From the NCBI GenBank assembly GCA_023436115.1, contig JAEZKQ010000026.1, positions 248,001-312,000 on the forward strand: DNA of 64,000 bases. Reading direction: 5' to 3'. The notes under the pieces are model-generated. The model was not told the origin of the DNA. It was given only the letters and a program-made list of their open reading frames with translations, and ran no database searches. The number at the start of each line of letters is the position of its first letter. The stretch's first letter is position 1. The DNA comes from Bacillota bacterium (GTDB lineage: Bacteria > Bacillota > Clostridia > Christensenellales > SZUA-584). Shown here piece after piece: positions 7,696 to 14,950 of the stretch. Made by a program: the position numbers and the translations under genes.

Positions 7696-8547
7696 ATGAA
7701 AGAGAAAAAGTATTTATTAATTTTTTTTACTCTACCAGTAGTAATCATAATTATGTTTTTATTCGATGGTTTTATACCATTGGGCATTCAGCTTCAGCGA
7801 AGTGATTGGCTTGTTTTTTGGGGAGCTACTCTGGGTTATGTGGGTACTATTATTCTCGGTTGGCTTGCTATTAAACAAAACAGGAAAACAAACACCCTAA
7901 ATGATGAATGGCAAGCAAGATTCATTGAATTAAATAAAAAATCTCTGGAATTAAGTCAGCATTTAATAGAGATAGAAGAAGAGAGACAAACTCCCTATAT
8001 CACAATTGATGAACAAAGTGACTTGTGTGTATATTTATATCCAGAAAAAAATCAGCAACATCAACAGTTACGAACAAACGAAGTTCTTTCCTTTGAAGGT
8101 TCTATCAATGAAAGCAATGGTACAATCCCAGTAAAGTTATGCTCATTTGAGATAAATATCAAGAATGTAAGCAAGACCAACATTAAAAGTCTTTCAATAA
8201 TGAACTTCTTTGCTGCCATTAATGGTACGTCTTTAAAGGTCAATTATGGTAGGTCAAGCAGATTTAGTAGTCTATTGATTGGAGAACAAAAAAAGATTTT
8301 ATATATCGTTCAAAAATATTACGATAGAGAAATTGATAATAATGAGGAGAATTTGGTCAATTTAGATGGGCGAAGCTTGCCAATTGTTAATCTTCAAGTA
8401 GTATTTGAATTGAGAGATTTTGTTGGAAATAAATACGAAGAAAAAGTTCATATCAGTTGTCCTTCTTTGAGGCAAGTAACTGGATGGGACAACGTATATT
8501 ACGCTAAGCTATCACAAATGATTGAACATGTAAAAAAGACGAAATAG
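7696..8547 (+). CDS. Element-encoded membrane protein with soluble C-terminal domain
   Basis: A 283-residue protein. Residues 7-28 and 42-60 are membrane helices (LLIFFTLPVVIIIMFLF and FWGATLGYVGTIILGWLAI), followed by a coiled coil (NDEWQARFIELNKKSLELSQ and on to about 98). The soluble domain from about 100 onward is rich in beta segments (VKLCSFEINIKNVSKTNIKS, LPIVNLQVVFELRDFVGNKY). Proteins of this build are common orphans in Bacillota; no named family was recognised. It is the last gene before the right attachment junction, so it is typical cargo. A surface or defence role is possible but not shown. Confidence 0.75.
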   Translation: MKEKKYLLIFFTLPVVIIIMFLFDGFIPLGIQLQRSDWLVFWGATLGYVGTIILGWLAIKQNRKTNTLNDEWQARFIELNKKSLELSQHLIEIEEERQTPYITIDEQSDLCVYLYPEKNQQHQQLRTNEVLSFEGSINESNGTIPVKLCSFEINIKNVSKTNIKSLSIMNFFAAINGTSLKVNYGRSSRFSSLLIGEQKKILYIVQKYYDREIDNNEENLVNLDGRSLPIVNLQVVFELRDFVGNKYEEKVHISCPSLRQVTGWDNVYYAKLSQMIEHVKKTK

Positions 8548-8601
8548 TCTATCTGGTTCTATTTTGCTACATGACACCAGTGGCAGGTCGCATAGCCCAC
8601 C
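8548..8601 (-). other. Right attachment junction of the element
   Basis: On the minus strand the resident codons GYATCHWCHV end at 8568 and are followed by GCAAAATAGAACCAGATAG, the partner arm of the inverted repeat found at the left end. The read-through frame closes at once (V-A-K-stop at 8559-8561). The joined left and right arms give a symmetric attP about 55 bases long, the usual size for a large serine integrase. Confidence 0.65.
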
Positions 8602-8750
8602 GACAAAAACACAGGCTTGTCTTCGGCTTTGGCTTTATCGAAAGCTTCTTTGCTCCACGGATACCAGTCTACGGGGTTTTGCGCGTGCTGGCGCAGATAG
8701 GCAGACTGCTCCTTGGCTAGGCGGTTGGTATGTGTCGTGGTTTCACTCAT
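8568..8750 (-). pseudogene. yyaL: 5' part of interrupted yyaL gene
   Basis: Start ATG at 8750 with GAGGAGA eight bases upstream. The protein begins MSETTTHTNRLAKEQSAYL and runs through QNPVDWYPWSKEAF and KPVFLSVGYATCHWCHV. It then leaves the family at the element border and stops within three codons (8559-8561). This is the resident N-terminus that belongs with 1-621. The interruption is inside the CHWCH active-site motif, so the resident protein is certainly inactivated in the integrated state unless the element excises. The following stretch, 8751-9009, holds no intact gene. Confidence 0.9.
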
Positions 8751-9009
8751 GCAGAAATCTCCTCGTTTTTACTGAGACTCTATTCTACCATTATTATTTA
8801 AAAAATGCCGCAAAAATATAGAACAAACTGAATAAGAAGTGATTATTCAATGATTGTGGTGAGCATATAAAGGAATTAAGACTTCACGCAATGCAGGCTA
8901 AGAGCGTTTACAGTATCATGCGACAGGAACAGCGCAAATAGTACCACGCAGGGCGCACGACATTGACCGATAAACGAGCAAAGCGGCAGGCGAAAAAACG
9001 CCCGCCGCG

Positions 9010-9504
9010 CTATGCGGTGAATAGGTCATTCAAACAAATAATTTTACAGCCTTTACTTTCATAGTAACGCAGCATCTCGTCAATTTTCCTTTTATCATAA
9101 CTGGTAATGCAATCTGATAGGACGTTAACGTCATAATTTGCTCTGCGTAAGTTATAACAGGTTGATTTAACGCAAGCAACAGCATCTGCCCCTGCTATGT
9201 AGAAATCGCATATTTCATTTTTACTGATAAAGTCAGTCAATTCTTCACAGCTTAATGTGTTTCCTTTGTACTTTGTAAAAACATTTACCGATACTATTTT
9301 CAAGTCTGAAGCAAATTCAGACCCATATGTATTGGGCTTAAAAGTCCTCGTGCCGGCTGATAAATTTTCATGCCTTATATAAACAACATGAATTTCATTA
9401 TTGACTGCCCAATCAATAGCGTTATTGATATTTTCAATAACATCCTTGTAATTCTTTGTTATGTCATTTTGAATATCGATTATGACTAAGGCTTTTTTCT
9501 GCAT
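9010..9504 (-). CDS. Isochorismatase-family cysteine hydrolase
   Basis: A 164-residue protein from the ATG at 9504 (AGGAGGA six bases upstream; the longer frame to 9570 has no such site). The family hallmarks are present: LVIIDIQND (Asp of the triad), a Lys further on (FTKYKGNTLS) and the IAGADAVACVKSTCYNLRRA nucleophile region with Cys. Such enzymes hydrolyse amide, ether or N-carbamoyl bonds (nicotinamidase, N-carbamoylsarcosine amidase, isochorismatase); the substrate here is unknown. It is divergent from a WYL regulator 120 bases away, which probably controls it. Confidence 0.85.
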   Translation of the reverse strand: MQKKALVIIDIQNDITKNYKDVIENINNAIDWAVNNEIHVVYIRHENLSAGTRTFKPNTYGSEFASDLKIVSVNVFTKYKGNTLSCEELTDFISKNEICDFYIAGADAVACVKSTCYNLRRANYDVNVLSDCITSYDKRKIDEMLRYYESKGCKIICLNDLFTA

Positions 9505-9563
9505 AGTGTCTCCTCCTGATAGGTAGATTAATTTGTTTGCTTTTTTATTATAACTTGTAATTG

Positions 9564-9592
9564 TTGACAACAGTATGGCAACAATCTATAGT
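9564..9592 (+). promoter_or_regulatory. Sigma-A promoter of the WYL regulator gene
   Basis: TTGACA (9564-9569), a 17-base spacer and TATAGT (9587-9592), 33 bases before the start codon. TGTTGACAACA overlaps the -35 box as an inverted repeat and a further CAACA follows inside the spacer. That arrangement would suit autoregulation and joint control of the divergent hydrolase gene. Confidence 0.65.
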
Positions 9593-9624
9593 GATAACAA
9601 GAAATTTTGGAAGGCAGCTATCAG

Positions 9625-10557
9625 ATGAAAGTTGACAGACTTGTTAGCATTATTATGATACTCCTTGATAAAGAGCGTATAGGCGCACAAGAGTTAGCAG
9701 ATATGTTTGAAGTTTCACCCCGCACAATCTACCGCGACATAGATACGATCAACATGGCGGGTATTCCTGTTCGCTCTACATCGGGAGTGGGCGGCGGCTT
9801 TGAAATCATGCAGAATTACAAGATTGATAGAAATGTTTTTTCGACTGCCGACCTTTCCGCTATATTGATGGGACTTTCCAGTCTTTCGGGCATGATACGA
9901 GGCGATGAACTGATAAACGCCCTTGCGAAAGTCAAGAGTTTTATCCCCGCCGATAGAGAGAAAGACATTGAATTGAAAGCAAATCAAATATATATAGATT
10001 TAAGTCCGTGGATGGGCAACAGGAACATACAGCCATATTTAGAAATTATCAAAACAGCTTTACAGGAAAATAAGCTGCTTTCGTTTGAATATGCAGACCG
10101 CTACGGAAACAAAACCGCACGAACAGCCGAGCCGTATCAGCTTGTATTGAAAAGTAGTCATTGGTATTGGCAAGGGTATTGCCATAAAAGAAATGATTTT
10201 AGGCTTTTTAAACTATCCCGCACATCAAACCTACAAATACAAGAGGAATTATTTACGCCACGAGATTATCAAAAACCGCAGTTAGATATTACTGATATTT
10301 TAGCAACGATGCAAACAAAAATCAAAATTCGTATTCATAAATCTGTCATGAACAGAGTACTTGATTATTGCACTTATGAACACTTTTCTCCAGACGGTGA
10401 TGAGCATTACATTGTAAATTTTCCTTTCATAGAGAACGAATACTACTACAATATTCTTTTCAGCTTTGGGGATAAATGCGAGTGTTTAGAGCCGTTACAT
10501 ATCCGCACAGAGATGAAGCGTAGAATACATGATATAGCTGCCATATACGAAAGTTAA
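9625..10557 (+). CDS. HTH and WYL-domain transcriptional regulator (YafY family)
   Basis: A 310-residue protein. The first 60 residues are a winged helix of the HTH_11 type (ERIGAQELADMFEVSPRTIYRDID). Next comes GIPVRSTSGVGGGFEIM. The WYL domain spans about 140-215 (LLSFEYADRYGNKTARTAEPYQLVLKS..WYWQGYCH..FRLFKLSR), and the WCX-like C-terminus ends TEMKRRIHDIAAIY. WYL proteins sense small or nucleic-acid ligands. The start at 9625 follows GGAAGG; an in-frame upstream ATG at 9607 overlaps that site. It is divergent from the isochorismatase-like hydrolase, its likely target. It converges on the 8-oxoguanine deaminase gene. Confidence 0.9.
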   Translation: MKVDRLVSIIMILLDKERIGAQELADMFEVSPRTIYRDIDTINMAGIPVRSTSGVGGGFEIMQNYKIDRNVFSTADLSAILMGLSSLSGMIRGDELINALAKVKSFIPADREKDIELKANQIYIDLSPWMGNRNIQPYLEIIKTALQENKLLSFEYADRYGNKTARTAEPYQLVLKSSHWYWQGYCHKRNDFRLFKLSRTSNLQIQEELFTPRDYQKPQLDITDILATMQTKIKIRIHKSVMNRVLDYCTYEHFSPDGDEHYIVNFPFIENEYYYNILFSFGDKCECLEPLHIRTEMKRRIHDIAAIYES

Positions 10558-10710
10558 TACATGGAGTCAGGCGAAAAAGATAAGTCCCACAGACGACATT
10601 CCAGTACCACATCATTTTTTTGTACTTTAACGGATATTCATATCTTCTGCTACAGGTTTATTATCCATTCTTTAATCCGATGTCTTAATAACTGTTAATA
10701 GAAGCAAATT

Positions 10711-10733
10711 TGCCGATGAAATTATCATCGGCA
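10711..10733. terminator. Hairpin between convergent genes
   Basis: TGCCGATGA, loop AATTA, TCATCGGCA: nine perfect pairs, followed on the plus side by a T-containing run (TTCATTC). It stands between the ends of the WYL gene (plus) and the 8-oxoguanine deaminase gene (minus) and could serve both, though the T-tract is weak on either side. Confidence 0.5.
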
Positions 10734-10798
10734 TTCATTCGCTCTGTATGATATGTATTAATTGCCTGCTCAACTTGGATAAGTCATTTTCGTGCCCG

Positions 10799-12166
10799 CT
10801 ATGCCAGCCCGGCCTTATGAAGCAGCCCGGTCGCCAACGCCTCGGCCTTATCCCTCACCCGCGGTTCGTCTATTGTCGTCAGTTGTCCGTCCTGCGACAC
10901 AACTTTACCGCTGACCATGACCATCTTAGTCGGACGTGAATAGCCGACCGTACCGAGCAGACAGCCGGGATCGCTTTTTGCACCCGTGAGTTCCAGCAGC
11001 GATACGTCAATCATAAACAGATCAGCAGCCTTTCCGACTTCCAAGCTGCCGATGTCGTCCCGTCCCAAAAGGGCGGCGCTGCCGCGCGTAGCGATTTTGA
11101 GCAGATCGTAGCCTGTGGGCGCGCCTGCGCTCCAGCTTAAACGGTGCAGCAGATAGGCCGATCGTATCTCAGCCATCAGGTTAGAGCCGTCGTTGCTCGC
11201 ACTGCCATCCACAGCGAGGCCAACCGGCACACCCAGCCGCAGCATATCAGGAATACGGCACACTCCGGATGCCAGCTTCATATTGGAAACGGGACAATGC
11301 GCCACACCTGTTTTGGTTTTAGCGAGAAAACTAAGCTCCTCGTCGTTAAAATGGATGCCGTGCGCGAACCAGACATCGCTGCCCGTCCAGCCGCAGGATT
11401 CCATATATTCCAGCGGCCTCATGCCCACGCGCTGCAGGCAAAACGCTTCCTCATCCTTCGTTTCACAAAGATGGGTATGAAGCCTGACGCCCAGCCGCCG
11501 CGCCAAATCGGCGGACTCCTTAAGCAGTCCCGTCGTGACGCTGAACGGCGAACACGGCGCAAGAATGATTTGCCTCATCGAGAATCTGGACGTGTCGTGA
11601 TAACGTGATACCAGCCGTTCGCTGTCCTTTAATATGGTGTCGATGTCCTGCACCAAATCGTCCGGCGGCAGACCGCCGTCGCTCTTTCCCCTAGACATAC
11701 TGCCGCGTGATGCGTGAAAGCGCATGCCGATGTCTTCGGCGGCGCGGAACTGCTGGTCGATAAAATGCTCTGACCCCTGTCTTGGGAAAACATAGTGATG
11801 GTCCATCGCCGTGGTGCAGCCGTATTTGAGCAGCTCTCCCATCCCGGTGAGGGAGCTATAGTAAACACTATCGTCATCGAGGCCCCGCCATATCTCATAA
11901 AGCGTGACAAGCCACGGGAAAAGCTCCATACTCTGCACAATGGGCAGGTTGCGCGTAAACGTCTGGTACAGGTGATGGTGCGTGTTGACCAGTCCCGGAT
12001 AAACAAAGCAGCCGGACGCATCGATCACCTGATCCGCGTCCCAGCTTTGCGTACCGATACTCTTGATTCGGCAGCCTTCTATTAATATATTCGCATCCCG
12101 GAGTATGGTATCGTTCTCATCCACCGTGACGATTGCATTTGCGTTTTTGATCAGCGTTGTTTTCAT
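10799..12166 (-). CDS. 8-oxoguanine deaminase (amidohydrolase)
   Basis: A 455-residue amidohydrolase. Metal ligands and catalytic motifs: VNTHHHLYQTFTRNLP near residue 62, HTHLCETKDEE with HxH near 228, FAHGIHFNDEE, and VGLAVDGSASND with the conserved Asp near 325. The TRNLP/HHLYQ set and the RGSMSRG stretch are typical of the 8-oxoguanine deaminase group, which makes urate from 8-oxoguanine with release of ammonia; chlorohydrolase/SsnA-type relatives are the alternative. Its ATG overlaps the guanine deaminase stop by four bases, so the two are coupled. Last gene of the yqeB-xdh operon. Confidence 0.85.
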   Translation of the reverse strand: MKTTLIKNANAIVTVDENDTILRDANILIEGCRIKSIGTQSWDADQVIDASGCFVYPGLVNTHHHLYQTFTRNLPIVQSMELFPWLVTLYEIWRGLDDDSVYYSSLTGMGELLKYGCTTAMDHHYVFPRQGSEHFIDQQFRAAEDIGMRFHASRGSMSRGKSDGGLPPDDLVQDIDTILKDSERLVSRYHDTSRFSMRQIILAPCSPFSVTTGLLKESADLARRLGVRLHTHLCETKDEEAFCLQRVGMRPLEYMESCGWTGSDVWFAHGIHFNDEELSFLAKTKTGVAHCPVSNMKLASGVCRIPDMLRLGVPVGLAVDGSASNDGSNLMAEIRSAYLLHRLSWSAGAPTGYDLLKIATRGSAALLGRDDIGSLEVGKAADLFMIDVSLLELTGAKSDPGCLLGTVGYSRPTKMVMVSGKVVSQDGQLTTIDEPRVRDKAEALATGLLHKAGLA

Positions 12167-13443
12167 TTTTGCAGCACCGTCTCCCCCCGCACAAACTTCG
12201 CTTTGATGTGCCGATCATCCGAAAGATGAACGACACGCTCCAACCGTTGTTCCAATGTCAGCGGCGACAGACCGTTGAAACTACTATCGTCAATCACCAC
12301 AGCGTCCAGTTCATATCCCGTCTCAAAGCTGCCCACGTTGCCAAAGAAACTGCCGCCACCTTTGGTGGCCATATAAAACGCTTCGGGCAGTGTTAAAGGC
12401 GCGTGTTCGCTGTCCACGAACACAGAATACATCTTTGATGCCTGTATCGCATCGGATATGGCACGGAACATAGATATCGAAAAACCGCCGGCGACATCCG
12501 TACTCAAACCGACCCGCAAACCCTTATCCAGCATCCGCCGCACCGGCGCGATACCGCTGCACAGGTTGGTGTTGGACTGCGGGCAGTGCGCTACATAAAC
12601 TCCGTTTTCACGAATCAAGTCCATCTCTCTATCAGAGAGGTGGACACAGTGCGCCATGATGGTTTTCTCCTGCCCAAACAGGCCGAAGCCTTGGTACACA
12701 TCGCTGTATGTGTCAAACTCAGGATGAAGCTCCTTCACCAAACTGATTTCATAACGATTTTCGGACAGGTGAGACTGGACGGGAACATGATAACGCGCGG
12801 CCAGTTCTCCCAGCTTTGCCATCAGCTCTGCCGTACAAGTGGGTACGAACCGGGGCGTGATGACAGGCCGTGTGTTCTTAAACGAATCCAGAGAACGAAC
12901 GATCCAGTCCTCCGTATCGGCGATTGAATCACTGGTGTTTTCAATCAAGCTGTCTGAGCAGTTGCGGTCCATGTTGACCTTGCCGACATATGTGGCCAAG
13001 CCGGATTCCTCCAGCATTTGCATCAGCAAATCCGCCGCCGGGGCATGCACCGTTGCAAAAACAGATGCCCTTGTGGTTACGCCCGATTTCAGAGCAGCAC
13101 AAAAAGCCCCGTAGGCCGCTGTGGCGTAATCCAGATCGGCATATCTGGCTTCTTCGGGAAAAGCGTATTTGTCGAGCCACGGTATCAGCTCTAAATCCAT
13201 CCCCATACCGCGAAATGCAAACTGCGGCGCGTGCAGATGCAGATCGGCAAGGCCAGGAATAATAAGACTGCTTCCATAGTCTACAACTTTCGCGTTTTGA
13301 TACCGCTCTGGCAGCTGTGCAAAAACACCCGTTACAATACCGTTTTCACTCACGATATAGCCGTTTTCCTGCGTTGACAGCGCCCGGTTTGATTCCGCAA
13401 ATATGATATTCCCTTTTAGAATCAACGTTTTGTCCTTAGACAT
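12163..13443 (-). CDS. guaD: Guanine deaminase
   Basis: A 426-residue amidohydrolase begun at the ATG at 13443 (AAAGGTGAT just upstream; the in-frame ATG at 13479 lacks one). The guanine-deaminase signature includes GLADLHLHAPQFAFRGMGMD (metal HxH), PWLDKYAFPEEARY, CTAELMAKLGELA, VQSHLSENRYEI, AHCVHLSDREM, HCPQSNTNLCSG and GLSTDVAGGFSISM (metal Asp). It converts guanine to xanthine and ammonia, feeding the xanthine dehydrogenase encoded just upstream. Between it and xdhC (13444-13568) is a 125-base gap with an inverted repeat (ACAGCTGTTTGATG ... CCAAACAGCTGT). Confidence 0.93.
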   Translation of the reverse strand: MSKDKTLILKGNIIFAESNRALSTQENGYIVSENGIVTGVFAQLPERYQNAKVVDYGSSLIIPGLADLHLHAPQFAFRGMGMDLELIPWLDKYAFPEEARYADLDYATAAYGAFCAALKSGVTTRASVFATVHAPAADLLMQMLEESGLATYVGKVNMDRNCSDSLIENTSDSIADTEDWIVRSLDSFKNTRPVITPRFVPTCTAELMAKLGELAARYHVPVQSHLSENRYEISLVKELHPEFDTYSDVYQGFGLFGQEKTIMAHCVHLSDREMDLIRENGVYVAHCPQSNTNLCSGIAPVRRMLDKGLRVGLSTDVAGGFSISMFRAISDAIQASKMYSVFVDSEHAPLTLPEAFYMATKGGGSFFGNVGSFETGYELDAVVIDDSSFNGLSPLTLEQRLERVVHLSDDRHIKAKFVRGETVLQK

Positions 13444-13568
13444 CTTTTCATCACCTTTACTGCTTTGATTGCGTGTCACAATCCAGCGTTAAGTTATACA
13501 GCTGTTTGATGTCATTATCCAAACAGCTGTATTTCATGACTTATATTAAAGCTACGCTCGGCAGTTTA

Positions 13569-14066
13569 TCACTTTGGCATCTGTTTGCCAAGCCGTTTAT
13601 ACATTGTCTTTTTCACGGCATTGAGTATATTCTCATATCCGGTGCAGCGGCACAGATGACCGCTCATGAGTTTACGCAGTTCATCGTCCGTATACTCCTT
13701 ACCGCTATTCAGAATTTCTACCGCGGACATAATAAAGCCGGGCGTGCAAAACCCGCACTGCACAGCCGATTCGTCAATAAATGCCTGCTGGATATCGCTG
13801 AGTTCACCATTGGGGCCCAGAAGGCTTTCCAAAGTCTGGACTTTTTTACCCCTTGCCCACACCGCAAGATAGATGCAGGAGTTGTAGCATTCGCCGTCGA
13901 TAATGACGTTGCAGGCTCCGCATTCACCCACCTCACAGCCTTTTTTGACGGAGGTCATGTTATAGTCGTTTCGCAGCATATCGGTCAGAGAAGCACGCGC
14001 ATCCACCATGCAAGCAACATCTTTTCCGTTCAGATTGAATTCAATAAGCCGAAACTGATCTCTCAT
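13569..14066 (-). CDS. xdhC: Xanthine dehydrogenase, [2Fe-2S] subunit
   Basis: A 165-residue ferredoxin-type subunit. The first cluster is GCEVGECGACNV with the later Cys of CYNSC; the second is CGFCTPGF ... CRCTGY. This subunit takes electrons from the molybdopterin site towards FAD. The start codon overlaps the stop of the FAD subunit gene (TAATG). The order is xdhA-xdhB-xdhC from upstream to downstream. Naming follows the E. coli XdhABC subunits; the same symbol is used elsewhere for an unrelated maturation protein. Confidence 0.92.
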   Translation of the reverse strand: MRDQFRLIEFNLNGKDVACMVDARASLTDMLRNDYNMTSVKKGCEVGECGACNVIIDGECYNSCIYLAVWARGKKVQTLESLLGPNGELSDIQQAFIDESAVQCGFCTPGFIMSAVEILNSGKEYTDDELRKLMSGHLCRCTGYENILNAVKKTMYKRLGKQMPK

Positions 14067-14947
14067 TAGATTTCACCTCCGCAGCGTTTTACCGATTCGA
14101 TCAATGCACGTTTTGCCAATTCAACAGCGATTTGCAGCCGTAGCGCCTTGGATGCACGCCACGAGTCACGCGGATTAATGTCTTTTAGCACGCTTTTGCT
14201 GAAGGCCTCCGCCGTATCCATCGATACAGACATACCGTTTGCCGCAGCTTCCGCGGATGGTGCCCGCATAGGCACCGGGCCTGCCACGCCATAGGCGATA
14301 CGAACACGTTCAAACGTCTTTTTATCCGGTGATAAGCGGACGTTGACGGAGCAGCCCAAAGTCGCGATATCCATCGCGTTTCTCATGGCATACTTCATAT
14401 AGCAACCGCAGGTATTCTCATAGCTTTCCTTGGGTATGATGAGAGCGGTCTGTATTTCTCCGGGGCGGATATCGACGGTGCCCGCCTTTATATAAAAATC
14501 TTTAATAGGGGTTCTCCTTACCCCGTCAGGTCCTGTCAGCTCCACGATTGCATCCCAGGCGTGCAGCGTAGAAGCGGAATCCGCTGATGTGACACCGTTG
14601 CAGGTGTTGCCGCCGATTGTTGCAATATTTCGAATCTGCGGGCCGCCCACCGTATCCACGGCTTCACCCAGTACGTTTATATGCTTTTGTATGATTGGGT
14701 CTTTGGTAATATGCGAAAAGCTGGTCAGCGAACCGATGCGTATGGCTTCGTCTTCATCTATACGAACGCCGCGAAGCGCATCGATCATATAAATAGAGAT
14801 CAGCTCCACACCCGCACGCTTTCCCTCCCTCATCTGTATCAGAACATCGGAGCCGCCCGCGATAATATGCGCATCGGGGTGCTCCACACGAAGACGGATC
14901 GCGTCATCTATGCTTTGGGCCTCATATAATTCCTTCATATCGAACAT
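14066..14947 (-). CDS. xdhB: Xanthine dehydrogenase, FAD-binding subunit
   Basis: A 293-residue protein of the CO-dehydrogenase/xanthine-dehydrogenase flavoprotein family. FAD-binding motifs: AHIIAGGSDVLIQMREGK near residue 30 and VGGPQIRNIATIGGNTCNG near 100, followed by the usual FYIKAGTVDIRPGEI and a C-terminal CO_deh_flav_C-like part (VRIAYGVAGPVPMRA). It passes electrons to NAD. It starts three bases after xdhA ends and overlaps xdhC by one base. Confidence 0.92.
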   Translation of the reverse strand: MFDMKELYEAQSIDDAIRLRVEHPDAHIIAGGSDVLIQMREGKRAGVELISIYMIDALRGVRIDEDEAIRIGSLTSFSHITKDPIIQKHINVLGEAVDTVGGPQIRNIATIGGNTCNGVTSADSASTLHAWDAIVELTGPDGVRRTPIKDFYIKAGTVDIRPGEIQTALIIPKESYENTCGCYMKYAMRNAMDIATLGCSVNVRLSPDKKTFERVRIAYGVAGPVPMRAPSAEAAANGMSVSMDTAEAFSKSVLKDINPRDSWRASKALRLQIAVELAKRALIESVKRCGGEI

Positions 14948-14950
14948 GGC

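Larger units (their letters stand above)
612..8578. mobile_element. Integrative element of about 8.0 kb inserted in yyaL
   Basis: The ends are defined by the split yyaL gene on both sides. Contents: large serine recombinase (1630-3168), Rep-like protein (3640-4584), small serine recombinase (5083-5685), integrase-like plus HNH nuclease pair (5928-7320), and unknown membrane and small proteins. No relaxase, coupling protein, conjugation ATPase, capsid or terminase gene is visible, so it looks like a plasmid-like integrative element that may use the Rep protein after excision and other elements for transfer. The DNA is clearly more AT-rich than the flanking chromosome. The large serine recombinase gene lies near the left end, as expected for the integrase of such an element. 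Confidence 0.85.

Noticed and set aside
8870..9009. Possible remnant of a transposase (frame with ELRLHAMQAKSVYSIMRQ)
   Set aside because: Too short and interrupted by stops; similarity to an IS3-type protein is only an impression.
13481..13530. Inverted repeat with ACAGCTGTTTG between guaD and xdhC as a terminator
   Set aside because: The arms pair, but no T-run follows and the genes on both sides belong to one functional operon, so at most it is a processing or partial-stop site.
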